Source of the DNA: Acanthochlamys bracteata
Lineage: Eukaryota; Streptophyta; Magnoliopsida; Pandanales; Velloziaceae
Assembly (NCBI GenBank): GCA_019914995.1
Contig: CM034145.1
Span: 3,162,001 to 3,226,000, forward strand
DNA length: 64,000 nucleotides
Direction of reading: 5' to 3'
Shown: in pieces, positions 48,421-60,952 of the stretch
How the letters are laid out: every line of letters begins with the position of its first letter
Numbering within the stretch: position 1 is the stretch's first letter
Notes under the pieces: model-generated
What the model saw: only the letters and a program-made list of their open reading frames with translations
What the model was told of the DNA's origin: nothing
The model's database searches: none
Translations under genes and position numbers: made by a program

Positions 48421-50169
48421 GTAGAGCACTTGGAAGTAATCGAAGCCAGAAGATTGTAACTGCTGAATGGCGAGATCAGGAGGATATATCGGATAGATCA
48501 AGATGGCGAACGGCAAGATCGATGGGCACCCGCAGGTTGGACGAGAGGTGCAAGCTTGGCTTGTTGCTAATGCTTTTAAATAGCTACTGTCCTAAGTACA
48601 AACCGACCTGAGGACATAGCTGTCAGAACCGAACCGGCATGTCCATCTGGAAAGCTGTCTGGATCGACAGTTCCCAGATTGATCCGACAGATCAACGCAT
48701 TGATCCGATGAGTCAACGAGTCGAGCCGTTGGATCAACAATACCAAAGCATCGACAGCAGTGAAAAAGGCTGCATCATCGATGTTGTTTTTTGGAGCAGC
48801 AGCAGCAACAACAACAACAACAACAACAATCGCAGTGAGAAACAGAATACTGCCATTATGACACTACCAATAACAATAGTAACAATAACATTGAGAAACC
48901 ACGGCACCACCACCACCAACAACATCAATAACAATGAGAAAAGGAGTACTGCCAACAAAGTTACAGGATACGAAATGCAGTGGAATCATAAACCATGCGG
49001 CTTCATCAAACGATTCCAAGCCAAACCCTAATTTGCTTCACCGTATCTCTTATTTCCGTTGCAAACTTCCCTCATGACCACCTATGAACTCCGTGAAACC
49101 GTATCTCTCTTTTATTGCTACTTCCACCACTCTCCGCCGCCTTTCTCTTTCTCTCCCTCTGCCCTAATTCCACTTTCGATTCTTTCGGGCGAGAAACGAA
49201 ATGGATAATATGAACGCAGTGGCGAGCTCAGCGGAGATCATCTCCGTCGCCCGAGGAATCGGTAGCATCATCATCAGTATAAAATTTCGTATGATTTTCA
49301 AAGCAGACTCAGGGGTTTGGTGGTGGTCACCGACGGCGACGGTGATAGGGATGTTGATGTCAAGATGAATGCGAAAGCAGTTAAAACGGCGACGATCGAA
49401 AGATAAATAAATGCATGTGGTGCAGTGAAGAGACACTTGTCACCGGGGAAGGGTTGATCATGAGTTGAGAAGAAGGACCGCTTGAGGTAGTTTGCCGTTA
49501 GGAGGGGAGGTAAGGGTGACGAAGAAGGAAAAGGAATAGTTATAAATAATAAAAGTTTTATTCAAGTAAACCAGGTGATGAGAATAAAATAAAACAAATG
49601 CAAAATAAGATCATAAAAAAAATATAAGTAAACTAAAATATTCTTTTGTATATATATTTGAGTATTTTACAACATAAAATTTTAAAACTCACTAACTATC
49701 AATATTTACGGATGAAGCATAATAAATATTTTTGTATTATCGAATCCAAATACAAAATATAAATTATATACTATTTTTTAGTATAGGGATAGTAGTAATC
49801 AATTTTGTATCAAATACATCACAAATTAATTTTTTTTATTTCATTCAACCTGAATTGACTAGGGTAGGCGGATCGCTCGAATCACATCGGGTCGAAGCAG
49901 TTGAGACAGGTCCAAGCAGATCGAGTGCAAAAATAATTTAGTTATAGATCAGGACCGATTTTTCCTTCGGGTCGATCGTTTCTGGAATGACTCGGATGGT
50001 CCAGTTCAACTCTGACAATTATGTCTAAGGAGAGAGAATCGACTGCTATTAGCTATTAGCGTAGCTACTGACAACATGTCACTTGCTAATACAGTACATT
50101 ATTGACTAGCTTCAGCATTGTCGTTTTAAGGTAATAATGATTAACCGTAGCAAAATCAATAATATGAAT
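48421..50169. other. Gene-leader-like sequence with a CAA microsatellite
   Basis: It holds AGCAGCAGC(AAC)n at 48798-48830. A CT-rich leader at 49030-49198 is followed by a plus-strand ATG (49201) that opens MDNMNAVASSAEIISVARGI up to a possible donor GAATCG/GTAGCA. I do not recognise that peptide. The opposite frame (49436-49164) is also unassigned. Confidence 0.35.
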
Positions 50170-50870
50170 TAATACATAATTGGTCCCTATTATTATAAAA
50201 TAAATAATTTAAAATAAATTTAAAAAGCTTTGTTAATAAAATATAAATAGTTGATGTTGTGTGAATTTTTTGTATAACTTGTTGACACAATTTTAAATTA
50301 TTTAGATGATAGTTTATACTCCATCATAATAAATAATTAATAAACGTGTACGATTTAATAATTTGTAGGTATAATCGGAGCACTAAATTATATTCAAATT
50401 TGATAAAATTTTGTGTGAATAATTTTGTTATACCAACGGTTTAGATAATCTATTTGACATATAAATTGAGATAATTTACATAAGTAGTTTAATGTAAGAG
50501 TATATGTATCATATTTGTTAACTAAGTTGTCATATTATTACTATCTCATTTACTCAATTTATATAACTGCAATTATCGAAAGCTGATCTAAACCATTCAA
50601 TATATTCTATGATATTAGATTATTGTTCACACAAAATTTCATTAAGTTTGGATAAATGCTGTGATTTATATTTATAAATTATTAAATTGTATACGTCAAT
50701 TAATTATTTATTATGATGGAACATCAAACATCCAAATTATTTAAAACTTTGTCAACAAATTATATAAAAATATAAATCACATCCAACAATTCAAATTTTA
50801 TTAAATAATTCTAAATTATTATTTTTCAAAGTAAATAAGACCAATTGTATATTGGTCCTATTACTAAAGT
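50170..50870. mobile_element. Fold-back element with about 250-bp arms
   Basis: The left arm (50170-50430) and right arm (50625-50870) are inverted copies. Examples are CCATCATAATAAATAATTAA against TTAATTATTTATTATGATGG, AAAATTTTGTGTGAA against TTCACACAAAATTTCAT, and TTGGTCC near both outer edges. It is flanked by TAATAGCGA/TCGCTATT words and is non-coding. Confidence 0.7.
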
Positions 50871-51160
50871 ATTGTTGGGGTAATAGCGATCAACAACTAG
50901 CTGGTTGCTATTACTTCACAATAATAGCGACCAACTCTTGACCGGTCGGTATTACGTGAGTAATAGCGATCTCCTACGACGCCAGTCGTCATTGTTTAGA
51001 GTAATGATGATCAAGTTCATATTTAGTCATTATTGATTTACATAACATCGACTAACTTTGCATCGTTAGCCGTTACCTCAACACCAACGACCGAGTTCCT
51101 ATTTTGGCCTCACTAATAGCGATCGTCATATTTTTGTCGCTATTTATTGTTAGTAACGAT

Positions 51161-51906
51161 CATGGTTGTTAAAATCTTGATTTAAATATTCAAATCTTAC
51201 GATTTTATAATTTTATATCAACGAAACAATCCTACTTGACACAAAATTCCGATCTTATTTCAAATTCGTAAATCCCGATCTTACTTACGATCTTACGATT
51301 TCAGCTTATAAGAAATCTTCATGAATCAAGAGAGCTCTAGATGATATTGAGCGAAGCTGCAATATCTAGAGAAGATTTGTCGTTCGTTTATAGAGTGTGC
51401 GATAGTATTTGGTTTATTCTGTGAGGGATTTGTTATGCAGGCAATATATTATTCTGTACGGTCGTATTTTGACTTATTTTTTTCCTTTCTATTTTGAAGT
51501 GATAAAGACATCGTTTGACGTCTAATTGATTGATTACATAAAGAATTATGTTTCTGAATATGCGTATAACTATATAAGTGTACATTTACAAAATAATGAT
51601 AAAGTCTGTAAAAGATATTGTGCTAATGAGCTAAATAAAATATAACAAACTGTTAATGATATAGTTTATTTGAACCACAAATATAAATATTGTTAATTTA
51701 TTACAATAAGATAAATATAAAAAAATTATATTTTAAATTTTTAGCAATTTTGATAAGTACTATTTAAACTTTTAAAAGTATTAAATAATTTTATAAAAAA
51801 ATTACCGATAAATAAGATCGATCTTATGATCTTGCTTAAAATCTCTATTTTATGATCCTACGCAATCGAATGATCCTATATAAAATCTCAATCTTGACAA
51901 CCTTGG
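51161..51906 (-). mobile_element. Mutator-type miniature element, copy 2 (inverted), with target duplication
   Basis: 746 bp between CATGGTTGTTAAAATC and CAATCTTGACAACCTTGG. Flanks are TAGTAACGAT (51151-51160) and TAGTAACTAT (51907-51916), a 10-bp duplication with one difference. Same family as 33353-34106, in the opposite orientation. Confidence 0.85.
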
Positions 51907-52129
51907 TAGTAACTATTTTCTTTTGGTCTTTAAAAGATGGATTGCTAAGGACGTTTTTGTTATAGTGGATCTTGTTGCTTACGTTAGCTTTCAAATGACT
52001 GTAGAAAGACATATTAGTAGCTCCAAAAATGATATCAATTACATAAACATGAACAATTAAACTATCATTTTTATTATATTTGACATATAAAGTTTAATAA
52101 ATTTTAACACGTGAAATTTTTCTAATAAA

Positions 52130-53530
52130 AATGTATCTAAGCATTCATACTAAGCATGAGGAGCTTGTTTGAGTTCCTAAGCTGCCTTTTGAACCTTAGA
52201 AGTAAGATTATAGAAGTACAAATTTTCAGCTAGGCGGCTGATCAACTAATTCTCTTCTTTTAAAGAACTATATAATAAAACAATTTTCACATCAATTTGA
52301 AGAAGTTTTAAATTGATGTGACAAACAAAAGCAATCAGTATATGAATGACTTCAAGACGAGCAATATATACATATGTTTCATCAAAATCAATTGGTTCTT
52401 CTTGATAATGATCTTTAGCAACCACTCTAACTTTATATCTTATTATGTTTTATTTTCATCCATCTATTGTAAAACACTATCTTTATTCCAATTACAGATT
52501 TATCTTTACATTTATGCATAAGATTGCACACAAAGTTTTTTTCAAATTGATGAAACTTTTCTTACAAAGCAGCAATGTAAGAATTATCACGCAATACATC
52601 TTCAATACATTTAGGCTTATGCTTCAAAATAAAGATAGACGGGTTGTTTGGGAATGCTTATGAAGTGAGCTTTTTGAAAATGGAAGATATTTTTATCATA
52701 GTTTGATAAACGAGCTCCATTACTTTTATCTCAAAAAAATAATAAAAATAAGTAATAAGAAGATCTTACTATGTAGAATTTTTTTTATATTTTCTAAATT
52801 TTTAAATCAATTTTATAGACTATTGTAAAATATTTGTTGAAAAATATGAAATAAAAATTTGATAAGTTATTTATCCAGAATGGAAAGCCAAACAACCCCA
52901 GAGTATTCAATAAAGTTACCTTTTAGTTGTCTCCTAGTTCTTATAGCTTCTAGTTGTGATCTAGCTTGTACCCCTTTGTTGACATTATCTATTATATTGT
53001 TTTGAGGTTGAATGAACATGTATTTGATATTATTGGGTATTGTTTTGGAATCACATCTTACTGTTCTGAGTTTGATTTATTCATTGGATGATGCTTGAGT
53101 TTCTATTGACTAATACGAGATTACTTCTAGAGAGGGTCAATCGACCATCGCTCTGCTAGTTCATAAAATTTTCTCTTTCTCATTTTTCGATCTGCCTCAT
53201 CATCTACAACCTTCCTCAGCACGAAGCTAATCTCATAAAAAACAACGTGAATTGATTCATGCTCAATTAAAGTTCTTTTATTAAAAGCACGGGTATGCAT
53301 TAGATTGAGTATTTAAGAAGATGTCTTTATCATTTTTATCATCAAAATTTCCAAGATTTTTATTTCCATTAATTATAACAAAGCATTTGCAACCCAAAAC
53401 TTTAAGTAAGCAATATCTTCTTATCTTTTAGTAGTCCCTACGGAGTTCTTTTTAAAATAGGCATTAGTAAAGCACAATTTATTATATTGTTGGAGCAAAC
53501 CTATAACAATCAGTCCAATATAGCAGGGTT
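52130..53530 (-). pseudogene. Ty1/copia reverse transcriptase relic, interrupted by a miniature element
   Basis: On the minus strand, KDHYQEEPIDFDETYVYIAR, then LEVIHILIAFVCHINLKLLQ and IDVK (about 52440-52270) are the start of copia reverse transcriptase. KAA-ELKQAPHA-YE follows at about 52200-52150. Upstream (53300-53130) a connecting-domain piece reads NKRTLIEHESIHVVF after frame changes. A miniature element (52641-52899) sits between the two. Many stops; inactive. Confidence 0.7.
52641..52899. mobile_element. Miniature element with GGGTTGTTTGG ends, inserted in copia DNA
   Basis: 259 bp. An 11-bp perfect inverted repeat (GGGTTGTTTGG ... CCAAACAACCC) encloses an AT-rich middle. Both flanks are copia coding sequence, so it inserted later. 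Sequence near 54922, 45727 and 63632 starts similarly (GGGRCGTTTG) and may be relatives without intact right ends. Confidence 0.65.
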
Positions 53531-53589
53531 GAATTGAGTTGATGTTTAAAAATTTTGTAAATGATATTTCCTATAGACAATAATGTAAG

Positions 53590-54260
53590 ATTGGGTCTCC
53601 ACACTAAAAAAATTGGCCAACCTCTTATGGGTTAGCATCTCTAACTTATAAGCACATATATATTCCAGCATCCAGCTAATGTGAGACGATTAAGGGACGT
53701 TGGCTATTAACCTCACCAAACCAGTGTCACTTGGCACATCACAAAGTGAGTTACTGGCCTACCTCTAAATTAGATGTAGCCCGTTTTTTATTTGGGCACG
53801 ATTTCAGCCATCTATGCTATTAAACCGACCCTAACCCACCAAGCTAATTATTCTTTCGTTGGAACCACCAAGCCCTACACGCTATTATACCGGTCTTAGC
53901 CTAACTTGGCTCTGATACTAATTGTATGATCGAATCCCCACACTAAAATAATTGGCCAATATTTTAAGATTAGCATTCCTTATTTATATCCCCACCCAGC
54001 CAATGTGATACTATTAAGAGTTGTGAGCTGTTAAGCCCACCAAATAAAGCATGGTCCACTTGGCCTAACCTAAGGTGAGTTGACTGACCAACCCTCAAGT
54101 GAACTAACCCATTTTTTTGTTTGGGCACCATTCCAAATTCCTACGATACTAACTCGATCCTAGCCCACCAAACTAATCCGTAAGCAAGTCCGTTTTTTAT
54201 TCGGGTCTATCAAGCCCTACACGCTACTAACCCAAGCCTACTCTAACTTGAAAGCCCAAC
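53590..54260. repeat. Two-unit tandem repeat of about 340 bp, probable copia leader/LTR remnant
   Basis: The series TCCCCACACTAAAA-AATTGGCCAA ... GCCAATGTGA-ACTATTAAG ... CTAACCCA occurs twice, starting near 53598 and 53935. Between the units GGCTCTGATACTAATTGTA is the complement of a TTGGTATCAGAGCC-type primer-binding site (one or two changes), which points to copia LTR-leader junctions on the minus strand. Confidence 0.5.
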
Positions 54261-54399
54261 CAACAGAAATATAGTTGACTATGTTATTGCAAGTCAGCTA
54301 ATAGAGATGAACATAGAAGAATTAATATAAAGTAGCAAATATCCAGTCAGATATGTCTAGATGATTTCCTATAAAGAGAAATATGAGCATTTCTAATGC

Positions 54400-54900
54400 G
54401 ATGCAAAAGAAGCAAAGGATTAAGTGACTTTCACAAACACAAACACGTAAGGATTTATGTGGTTCGGCAAGCCTCTTTATGTTGATCACCGTAATGCCTT
54501 CTCAACACTATCGAACCCTCAATCCACTCTTTGTCTACATCCACGGTCACTTTTCCTTAATAGTGGAAATCTATTAATCTTTTAAAGAACTAATACACCA
54601 AAACGATGTGATTAGTCAATCACCTTTTCGTCATAGGTTCTTTCCTCAAGACAAACCTATAACAACCTCGTAGACAGATTGTCTCTACGGCTACAATTCA
54701 ATAGCTCATTTAGAAGATCATCATCATAACCCAGACTTAGCCAAGCCTTATTCCTAGTGCAACATGCAATTAACCAAGGTTCAATGCAAAGGTTACATTC
54801 TTAGATTTTAGCACAGAATCTATTCCAAATATGAGTTAATCTCAATGAAAACAAGAATAGAATATTAAAAGAAAGCTATTCAAAAGGCAATTCTCTATAA
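54400..54900 (+). other. Possible copia LTR-like remnant, no coding
   Basis: It contains ATTTATGTGGTTCGGCAAGC, a phrase common in copia LTR leaders. The ends were not identified. Confidence 0.3.
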
Positions 54901-55861
54901 GCTTAAAAGTGGTGAATATGAGGGGACGTTTGGAAGTGCTTCTTGAAATGTGTTTTTATGAAACAAAAGATATTTTAAAATTTTTTAAAAACATGTTTAT
55001 CTAAAAAACAAATAAAATAATCAATAATAAGATCTCATGACGTAAAATTTTTTGTGCTTTCTAAAATTTTAAAAATATTTTGCAGAATATTATACAAGGT
55101 TCATTAAAAAATGTGAAATAGAAAGTTGGTATGAAAATGAATTAGTTCTATTCAGCTCAAGTAATTTTTATGTGTGAACTCATTTTCTCACCTGCTCACC
55201 ACCTTGTGTTTGTTGGTTTTCTTCTACTTTTATACTTCTCTCTTCTCATGTTGAAGAATTTGAATATCCTAATCTTAGAAAATCATCTCAAACGTGTGCC
55301 TACTATAATGTGTTGTCCCTTCAGTTAGCTAGCCGCTAGGCCACTACTACAAAATAGCTTTTACCGACTGAAAAAAGAATCGATAATCCACTTTACCGAC
55401 TAAAAAAAGAGTAGTCGGTAAATTGTCGGTAAACACCGGTCGGCAAAGTGCTTACGGATTGAAGAAGTAAAGCAGTCGGTAAATAACTGTTCAATGCCGA
55501 CTAAATTTGTGTAGTCGGCATATTTATAAATTACCGATTCAAATTCTTAGTTGGTAATTTTTTTGACATTACTGACTGAAACTGTTCAGTCGGCAATTAC
55601 ACAAGTTTACCGACTAAAACTTCTAAGTCGGTCAGCTACCAACCAAGAGTTTCAATCGGTGAATTCCAGTGCACGCTTGCTGAACTGAATGTTAAGCTAG
55701 TAGTACTGCTAATGCTTTCAATCACTGTACAGAAACTTAATATTTCTGATTTTAATGAATTATCAAAAGAACCTAATTTTTGGAATCTATTCAACAGTAA
55801 ATATAGATTTTTGTATGTCATCAAACGAATAACAAATTTTTGAAATGTATTTCAATCATTA

Positions 55862-56024
55862 TAGCATGGAATTCCATGTAGACAAATCTTTAAGCGGAAA
55901 CTAGAAATCCCACAAGACATTCTGCTACCTATTCCAACACCTGAGCATGTTGGGGTTGTTCTAGCTATCAAATCATCGCCACTCTCTATGTAACAATTGT
56001 CAACGCAAACATTTGTGCATGAAT
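55862..56024 (-). pseudogene. GH28 polygalacturonase-like exon captured in the CACTA element
   Basis: After a good acceptor (AATTTTCAG at 56025) the minus strand reads SCTNVCVDNCYIESGDDLIA, then RTTPTCSGVGIGSRMSCGIS. GH28 enzymes cleave galacturonan in cell walls. The NCYIESGDD part matches the catalytic DD motif and GVGIGS-MS-GIS a later motif. In plant relatives about 30 residues, including the VKSG part, lie between them, so an internal deletion joined the two here. The conserved Glu of GSEMSGG is Arg. Only this exon is recognisable. Confidence 0.7.
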
Positions 56025-57376
56025 CTGAAAATTGTTGAAATATAAGAAATTAGTTGTACTATACTATTATTTCTGAAATCTAAAAGAGAGATGGGTAAAC
56101 ATGTAGAAGAGTTGCCGGTATCATCAAATTTTTTACCACTAGGTAATCAGTTAAACGTAAACTAAACAACATGTTTCTGCTGCAGAAAAAAGAAAATGTT
56201 AATAAGAAAAAGAAAACGTTAATAAGAATGCATGACACTATAACATAAAAGCAAATAGCAAGGATACAAATGATGAGAAACATCATTGAAACAGCATGAT
56301 AATTAATTGTAAGCGTGTTTGATATGTTGCAGCAAGAGAGATAAACTCACAGAAGCCAAGAGACAGCAAGTGCCTGGAGATGAATTGCACCACCAAGACA
56401 ACTCCTCTTAGAGCGCAACAGAATCAGCTTACCTGTTGGTCTCTATAGAGAATTGGGTCCAACGAAGATCAAATCTGTTGTATTTCCCTTGACAATTAAT
56501 AATAAAATCATCAAGGAGCACAAAAAATTTATAATTAGATTGGAGAGTTAAGAAGCAACATCTCTGAGGAGAGGAGCGGGAGGCTTAACTAATAAGGTAG
56601 GCAACTGTTAAGATTAAATCCCTAACGAAGAGAAGATGGCTCTTCAACCAGAACTATATTGGTTTAACTTAAAAAGAAGAGAACTATAAGATAAAGAATT
56701 AGCTTGTAAGTATCCATTTAAGCATCGCAAAAGGCCCAACAATAGAAACTGCATATCCTCCTGACCTGCAAATAACAGTAGCTAGAAATTACTACATTAA
56801 CCAAACTTACAGAATCACTATGTAAAGAAAGGAATGCAAAAACTCATAAATCTCAAACATTCAGCTCAACCAGATAGAAACTAATATGTTGAAAAAACAA
56901 CAAAAGATTGCCCCTCATTTGTTGAGGCAGAAAGACCCATTTGAAATTTTGATTTCTTTCATTTGGAAATACACCTCACGATCTCCTTTTTGATAATACA
57001 CTCATGGCTAACTCACATGACAACGCAAATAAAAGCAGCACAATCTCAGATGCATATAAGCTACAATAAAGAGAGTTCCATCCTTGCTTATACCCGCACA
57101 ACACTCATCTCAGTCCATCCTTACCATAGCACAAATACAAAAATATTCTGCTATATTTCAAGAAGAGTAGACAGCACAGACAAAAGGAAAGTTCCTAATG
57201 CCCAAAACATCAACTAAAATTAATTTTCAAGTAAAAGCATTCAATCTACAGTTAAAGCTCCTAAACCCATTTCAAACAAATCAAGTGACTACAATTTTCT
57301 CCATCCACTATTTTTATAATAAAAATTAACAACTTAACACCAAAAATCGGACATGCTACAGCAACAAATTTCTCTA

Positions 57377-57960
57377 CTACTTATCTTTAAGATACCTACC
57401 AGTAAGGATAAAGTTTTGGTAGCAGAGTGAGGCGTTCAAGACCCTAGTTTCCAGACGACACCAAAATTCTGCTGGATCACTGGCGTGTACGATTCGATGC
57501 CGCAGAGAGCGTCCGATTGGCTGATAAAAGAGGCGCGCTGAGCTAGGAACGAACAATTGAAGCAGGAAATCAGCAGAGTGGCAGCATCGAGAGCGTTCGC
57601 CGAACAGCAGGGCAACCATGCCAAAACTGTGGAGAGAAGACAGCACAACTTAGTTGATCAAATTCGGGCTGCAAAATGAGAAAAGGGGATGTTGGCTGTA
57701 GCGATAATTGCTTACTTTCTTCGTCGGCGAAGATGAAACCTGCAGGGAAGGGTTGCCGGCGCCGGAGAAGAAAGCTAAGTTTCTTTCGGAAACAACCCGC
57801 GAAATCTCAAGATCAATGGACTGAAGCTAGCAGAAGGGGAAGCAACAATAGAATGCCTGACAAAACTAAGCAAGATTCGGCGAACAATAATCTGACAAAA
57901 ACCTAGCAGAAGGGGGAGCTAGAATGAGGGGGAGGAAATGGTCGGGGTTTGGTTCGCTCG
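57377..57960 (-). other. Gene-leader-like segment inside the CACTA element
   Basis: GC-richer than its surroundings. On the minus strand it has a pyrimidine-rich leader (57960-57700), possible introns and open frames (57646-57377 and 57648-57436) ending at a donor-like CTTACTG/GTAGGT near 57400. I cannot assign the peptide. It may be the 5' end of the captured gene. Confidence 0.35.
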
Positions 57961-58556
57961 ATTGATTAAGTTTGATTACCGACTGAACCAAACTGCAGTC
58001 GGTAAATTAATAAGCATTACCAGTAAAACATCAAGTAAGTCGGTAATATGTCCAACTTATCGATGATATGCGAATCAGTCGATAAACTAATCAGCTATAC
58101 CGACTGATAAATTTTCAGTCAGTATATTATATTATTATCGACTCAAATTTATTGGTCGGTAATTTTTTAATCGGTAATGATCATTTTTGTAGTAGTGGGC
58201 CTACTACTTTGTGTGTCTTCATCACTAGATCTTTAACGGCTTGATTTTCTCTCTAGCCACTTCAGTAAAATTTATTTCAAATCTCTTCTATATATCAACA
58301 AATTGGCATTAAATTTTTGAGGGATCGTTTGATTTTATCTCTCTTTTGCAATGTATTTTTGACCTTCATTTGCTATGATTTTGTCCAGTTTTTTATGTGA
58401 AATGATAACTGATATGATGTTCAGTGAGTTTTCAAATTTTGGCTTCATTATCAGAAATGATAACTGATATGATATATTTTTTACATTCATTTGCTATCAT
58501 TTTAGAGAAAAATCTTGCTCAAACTGCATTTAAAAGTCCACTCCAACACTTCTGCT

Positions 58557-59485
58557 CAAGGTTGTCAAGATCGAAACTTTATGTAGGATTATTTTGTTTG
58601 TGTAAGATTGTAAAATTAAGATTTTAAATAAAATTGTAGGACTTTAAAAAAATTGTAGGATTTTACTTATCAGTAATTTTTTATAAAATTTTTGAATACT
58701 TTTAAATTTTAGATAGTACTTATTATAATTTCTAAAAATTCAATACATAATTTTTCTTATATTTAATCTAATTGTAATAAATTAATAATGTTCTTCTTTG
58801 TGATTTAGATGAACTATGTCATTAATAATTTATTATAATTCATTTAGCTCATTATAGACTATATCATTATTTTATAGTGGCACATTTATATATAGTTATA
58901 TCTATACTTAGAAAACTCAATCCCCTATATGATCAATCAATTAGGTGATATGTAATCGCCTCAAAATAAAGAGGAAGAAAATAATCCAGATCTACTTTTT
59001 ACAAAGTCAAATTTATTAATAATATGCAACAATCGTCTATGTGCTTAGTTCTCTTCTTCCTATGAAATTCGAAATAACCAAACAACTTTTATCTTATTAA
59101 TAATTTCAGCAAAAAGAACACTGAAAGCATTTTACCAAAATATTCTCATTGTACTGCTCACACCTTCGAACACTGCCCTCAATCCCATCGAATAATTTTA
59201 TGGTCCCATAACAAACCCTTACGGAATAAATCAAACACCACCGCACTCGCTATAACAAACGTCGGATCTTCTCGAATTATTTCAGCTTCACTCAAAACCT
59301 TACAGAACTCTCTAGATTCGTGAAGATTTCTCATTAGCTGAAATCACAAATCACAAGTAAGATTGAATCTTAAGTATTTTAGGATTAAGATCCTAATCTT
59401 ACTTTGATTTTATATAAAATAAGATCTCGTGTCAAGTAAAATCTCGTAAGATTTTAAAATTTAAATCGGAATTTTATTAATCATG
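58557..59485 (+). mobile_element. Mutator-type miniature element, copy 3
   Basis: 929 bp from CAAGGTTGTCAAGATCG to GGAATTTTATTAATCATG. TTCTGCT lies at 58550-58556 and again at 59487-59493, a decayed target duplication. It aligns along its length with the copy at 33353 (GATTTAGATAGTACTTAT-type centre, ATCAATCAATTAGG), with about 170 bp extra in the middle. Confidence 0.75.
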
Positions 59486-60892
59486 TTTCTGCTACTCACT
59501 GTTCTAGATTTCTATAACTCAAAAGCACCGAAACATGTGCCCTAAAGGTTGTAAGCATGCCCCTACTGGTCCTAAAGACCTTTATTGTCATACTTTCTTG
59601 CATACATATGATAAAGTGCACACTTGTATTAAGGCATATGAATAAAAATTCTTTTCGGAGATGCGAGAAACTTGTAATGAGCAATTAGCAGCAACCTTCT
59701 CGTGAAGAAAGTGATAATTGAAGACAACATGGTTTATTCGCAAATGAAATTAGAATTTGCATAAGCATAACTAGCAAGAGAGAGTAATACTCAAACTCAA
59801 GTAATTCACCAATTTAACGAATATGACAAAGTGCATTAGCAGAAGTCGACTACTTAGGTCGTTTGGATGTGCTAAAGCTTTTGAGTTTTGGACTAAAACT
59901 GCTTTATAGTGCTTTCAACAGCTGTGAAGCTTTTGTTGAAAACAGTTTTATACTAAACAGTGTTTGGATGAATTGTTACTAATTTATGTTGTTTGATGTT
60001 AAAAGCTGAATGTGATATTTGGCTAAACTTATGCTTATTTATGAAGTGTATATATTAAACGTAATACCCTTAGTTATATAATAATTGATATATTTTTTAA
60101 ATTTAATCCTTTTTCATACATTATTTAATTTCTTAAGATTTGATATTCTAACATAATAAATTTATTAATATTTTTTAAATATTAAATATATAAATTTAAT
60201 AACAAATTTGTATAATATGATAATTAACTTAAATAATATTTTTTATAAATTAATATTATATTATTATAATAATATCTATATTATAAAAATAAATAATTAT
60301 TATTGTAAAATTAATATAATACTGTTTATCTATAATGACTAGTAAAAAATTTTATAAGTTTTGAGGAATGAACTACCATACGTTAACAATTTCAAGCATA
60401 CTTTCGATGAAAAATAATACAATCATACATTCGGCAATTTCAATATATACACATATCCGAGTAACTACAACCATACTCAAGAGCCCTTGATGTACATATA
60501 AATTTCTGCATAAACTGAAGGTTCTCAAATCTTGAACAGAAGCAACAACAACATACAACAATGATGTTGAACACAATCACAATATTTTTTAAAAACCACA
60601 TATTCACCGGCGTTCCTCACTTATTAGATTCAATAGACATTCAAATTTGACACAGCAATTCTATATAATCTTGAGTAGCACTTGAAATTAAAAAACTAGC
60701 ATTCTAGCAGTAGAAATAGTAGAGTACATACATATACAAGGTCATATTTCTAACACAATGTTATCTCAAACTTGAGGCAAATGCCTAGACAGAACAGAAA
60801 CGAATTGCCTAGTGACTAGATGGACAAGGCCTATGTTCCTGAACTTGGCCTTATTTTCTGCCTTGTTAATCAGCATCTGGTAGAAGTTGGAC
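59486..60892. other. No gene; AT-rich remnant
   Basis: GGTCGTTTGGATGTGC at 59858 resembles the start of the GTTTGG miniature elements, but no matching right end is seen. 60000-60350 is extremely AT-rich. Confidence 0.35.
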
Positions 60893-60952
60893 TCATAGCG
60901 GCTTCACCATCTCACCAGCCCTCCCAGTCAGCACTAGTTCACTTCCCAACTT
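60893..60952 (-). pseudogene. Orphan 3'-terminal exon, unrecognised gene
   Basis: After an acceptor (GGTTATCAG at 60953) the minus strand reads KLGSELVLTGRAGEMVKPL and a stop, 20 codons. Sequence beyond it looks like a 3' UTR. The family is not recognised. It lies downstream of, and in the same orientation as, the exon pieces at 61.8 and 62.8 kb. Confidence 0.4.

Larger units (their letters stand above)
55342..58197. mobile_element. Non-autonomous CACTA element with GGC target duplication
   Basis: 2,856 bp, starting CACTACTACAAAATAG and ending CATTTTTGTAGTAGTG, flanked by the 3-bp direct repeat GGC (55339-55341 and 58198-58200). Both subterminal regions (55370-55640 and 57970-58180) are packed with ACCGACT and AGTCGGTAA in both orientations, the expected transposase-binding clusters of this superfamily. 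No transposase is encoded. The interior carries a polygalacturonase-like exon and a gene-leader-like segment. Confidence 0.93.

Noticed and set aside
48639..49031. 130-codon plus-strand open frame with an Asn run
   Set aside because: The Asn run is the AAC microsatellite and the rest has no recognisable domain.
51907..51977. TTTTTGTTATAGTG near 51951 as the end of a second CACTA-type element
   Set aside because: A matching CACTATAACAAAAA start was not found to the left, so no boundary can be supported.
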